Positions 62,450 to 64,000 of a DNA stretch of 64,000 bases are shown in pieces. Below the pieces are notes generated by a model. It searched no databases. It worked only from the letters and a program-made list of their open reading frames with translations, and was not told where the DNA came from. Within the stretch, counting starts at the first letter, position 1. Every line of letters begins with the position of its first letter. The stretch is from Chitinophaga ginsengisoli (GTDB taxonomy: Bacteria; Bacteroidota; Bacteroidia; Chitinophagales; Chitinophagaceae), in NCBI RefSeq assembly GCF_003014595.1, contig NZ_PYGK01000013.1, positions 177,817-241,816 of the forward strand, written 5' to 3'. The translations under genes and the position numbers were made by a program.

Positions 62450-63775
62450 ATGAGTAAATCCAAAATATGCAGTCTGATGGTCACTGCCTGCGCACTGACC
62501 ATTCTGCTGTCTGCCTGTTCACTGTTCAAAAGCAGTAGCAGCAGCACCCCTACTGCTCCGCCAACAACTGTCACAAAACCTAAAGAGGAAGAAAAGAAAA
62601 ACGACGAGAAAAAGAACGACGTCAAAGCAGCCCCTTTCAACGTACCGGCATTTGGCCGTGAAGTGAAAAAAAGTGCTTACAACATTGCGCTCTTTGCTCC
62701 CCTCTATCTCGACTCTGTTTTTACAAATGGTACAGAAATTTCCGGTCGCACGCTGCCCCGTTATGTATTGCCTGGCCTTGATTTTTACGAAGGTGCCCAG
62801 CTGGCGCTCGACAGCCTGCAACAGCAAGGCGTAAAACTCAATGTTTTCGTATACGACAGCAAATCCCGGACAAACAGTGTCGACAATCTCACCAGGAATA
62901 AATCACTGGATAGCGTAGACCTCATTATTGCTGCAGTAGGCTCCCCCGAGATACAGGAACTCAGCAATGTAGCCCGGAAAAGAGAGATCAACCTGGTATC
63001 TGCCACTTATCCCAATGATGGTGGTATTACAGCAAATCCGTTCCTGCTGATCACCAACAGCATGCTCCGGACGCATGAAGAAGCCCTTCATCGTTATTTG
63101 CAGGAAACATTCGCTACCAAGAACATCCTGCTGTTCCACCGTAACAGTGCCTTTGAGAAACGTATTGCTGCCGATTTCAAGTCCGACTTCGAAAAGATGC
63201 AGAATCCAAAGAAATCACGTATTCGTGAAGTGATCTGGAGTGATGCTATGACAGATGCGGAATTGTCCCAGTTCCTGCTCACAGACAGGCCTAACCTCTG
63301 TATCATTACTGCCCTGGATGAGACCAACGCAAAGGCCATCCTGCGTAAACTGAGCGTACAGACCGGCACTTATCCTATCCAGGTATATGGTATGCCCACC
63401 TGGGATATCATGAAGTTTAAAGAGCCTGAATTGAAGGATATGCAGATCTATTACACATCTCCTTACTTCAACGATAAGACAAACACTTACAGTCATTATA
63501 TCACGGACTATTTCAAGCGCATCTACAAATCCCGCCCTTCAGATATGGCGTTCAAAGGATTTGAGCTGACCTGGTATTTCGTAAAACAGCTGAGTGATAA
63601 AGGCGTTTACTTCAACGGTAGCCTGAACGATCCTTCGAAAAAAGTGTTCAACAGTCTCAATTATCAGCCGGTATACCTGAAAGAAGGCAACACTACGCCT
63701 GATTATTTTGAGAATAAGAGCATCAACATCATACAGAAGAACGATAGCAGCGATATAAGGATGAATTTCCAGTAA
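62450..63775 (+). CDS. Type I periplasmic-binding-fold lipoprotein
   Basis: A 441-residue lipoprotein (lipobox LSAC, Cys23) with a Ser/Thr/Pro- and Lys/Glu-rich linker (about 27-60) and a type I periplasmic-binding domain (about 75-430): IALFAPLYLDSVF, LDFYEGAQLALDSLQQQGVK, LIIAAVGSPEIQELSNVA, NILLFHRNSAFEKRIAADFK and YGMPTWDIMKF. Bacteroidota relatives are annotated as amino-acid-type substrate-binding proteins and often carry LysM repeats; none is seen here. No ABC permease is nearby. A role in peptidoglycan control (LpoA-like) or ligand binding are both possible. Confidence 0.8.
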   Translation: MSKSKICSLMVTACALTILLSACSLFKSSSSSTPTAPPTTVTKPKEEEKKNDEKKNDVKAAPFNVPAFGREVKKSAYNIALFAPLYLDSVFTNGTEISGRTLPRYVLPGLDFYEGAQLALDSLQQQGVKLNVFVYDSKSRTNSVDNLTRNKSLDSVDLIIAAVGSPEIQELSNVARKREINLVSATYPNDGGITANPFLLITNSMLRTHEEALHRYLQETFATKNILLFHRNSAFEKRIAADFKSDFEKMQNPKKSRIREVIWSDAMTDAELSQFLLTDRPNLCIITALDETNAKAILRKLSVQTGTYPIQVYGMPTWDIMKFKEPELKDMQIYYTSPYFNDKTNTYSHYITDYFKRIYKSRPSDMAFKGFELTWYFVKQLSDKGVYFNGSLNDPSKKVFNSLNYQPVYLKEGNTTPDYFENKSINIIQKNDSSDIRMNFQ

Positions 63776-63800
63776 ACATTTGGGTTTTGTTCTTTAACGG

Positions 63801-63839
63801 AAAGAGGGTGTCGGGTTACAGCGGCGCCCTCTTTTTTTT
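63801..63839 (+). terminator. Rho-independent terminator
   Basis: AAAGAGGGTGTCG (63801-63813) pairs with CGGCGCCCTCTTT (63822-63834) allowing G-U pairs, followed by a run of eight T. It lies 25 bp after the stop at 63775. Confidence 0.92.
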
Positions 63840-63906
63840 CTACCTGTAGCATCTATCTGCATATAGCCCCCCTATTGACAAGGTACAGATCTCGTTCTGA
63901 TACCGT

Positions 63907-64000
63907 ACAAACAATGTTTCAGCTATGTTCATCTTACGTTCATCCTACGTTCATGAACGTAGGATGAACGTAAGATGAACATAGCTGAAACATTGTTTGT
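63907..64000. repeat. Perfect palindrome of at least 94 bp, cut by the window end
   Basis: Every base from 63907 to 63953 pairs with 64000 back to 63954, centred on TTCATGAA. Inside each arm a unit of about ten bases repeats as TATGTTCATC, TTACGTTCATC, CTACGTTCAT. No ORF or T run. The palindrome may continue beyond 64000. It resembles the 1381-1479 palindrome in size and lack of loop but not in sequence. Confidence 0.95.

Overview
The window looks like chromosome of a Bacteroidota member of the Chitinophagaceae, most likely Chitinophaga or a close relative. The evidence is a SusC/SusD outer-membrane pair, many secreted glycan enzymes, a flexirubin/dialkylresorcinol pigment locus (darA, darB, ACP, ketosynthase pair), the almost complete absence of Shine-Dalgarno sites, and promoters matching the Bacteroidota consensus TTTG-N19-21-TAnnTTTG before rpsT and guaA. 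Genus is inference; no rRNA is present. No phage, insertion sequence, CRISPR array, tRNA or rRNA was seen.

Layout. 0-4.3 kb: a decayed LacI-type regulator, a gene-poor stretch with two very long palindromes and a dispersed repeat, then small envelope genes including a diheme c-type cytochrome and a DUF4421-like protein. 4.3-16 kb: a polysaccharide-utilisation-like locus for amino sugars: susD, susC, a DeoR regulator, anmK, murQ, a sodium:solute symporter and, divergently, a secreted GH9 enzyme fused to a NodB-type polysaccharide deacetylase. The gene set suggests uptake and catabolism of anhydro-MurNAc/MurNAc-containing material. 16-18.4 kb: proBA. 18.5-25 kb: a GH92 mannosidase, two unknown genes, and a membrane protein/histidine kinase/response regulator trio with overlapping genes. 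25-39.5 kb: a hexuronate regulon: GH88 and DUF2264 enzymes, lacI, kduD, a DUF4861 gene, kduI, uxaA, exuT, kdgA, kdgK, uxaC and uxaB. Together they take galacturonate, glucuronate and unsaturated uronates to pyruvate and glyceraldehyde-3-phosphate. Three LacI-type operators (two perfect, one 12/14) sit at three of its four promoter regions.

39.7-50.2 kb is housekeeping: mnmA, an RsmB/NOP-type RNA methyltransferase, sucB and sucA, rpsT and an M14 peptidase. 50.2-58.8 kb is a nine-gene minus-strand run: darA, darB, a small unknown gene, a BtrH-like gene, ABC ATPase and permease, ACP, an active ketosynthase and a cysteine-less chain-length-factor-like partner. 59-64 kb holds a methyltransferase followed by a 52-codon small ORF and a strong terminator, a GIN-domain protein, guaA, a type I periplasmic-binding-fold lipoprotein, and a perfect palindrome of at least 94 bp running to the window edge.

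Most notable for follow-up: the amino-sugar locus with its GH9-deacetylase fusion and a tandemly duplicated susC leader; the family of 94-173 bp palindromes; the LacI operator set; and the unannotatable-by-length small gene at 59039-59197.
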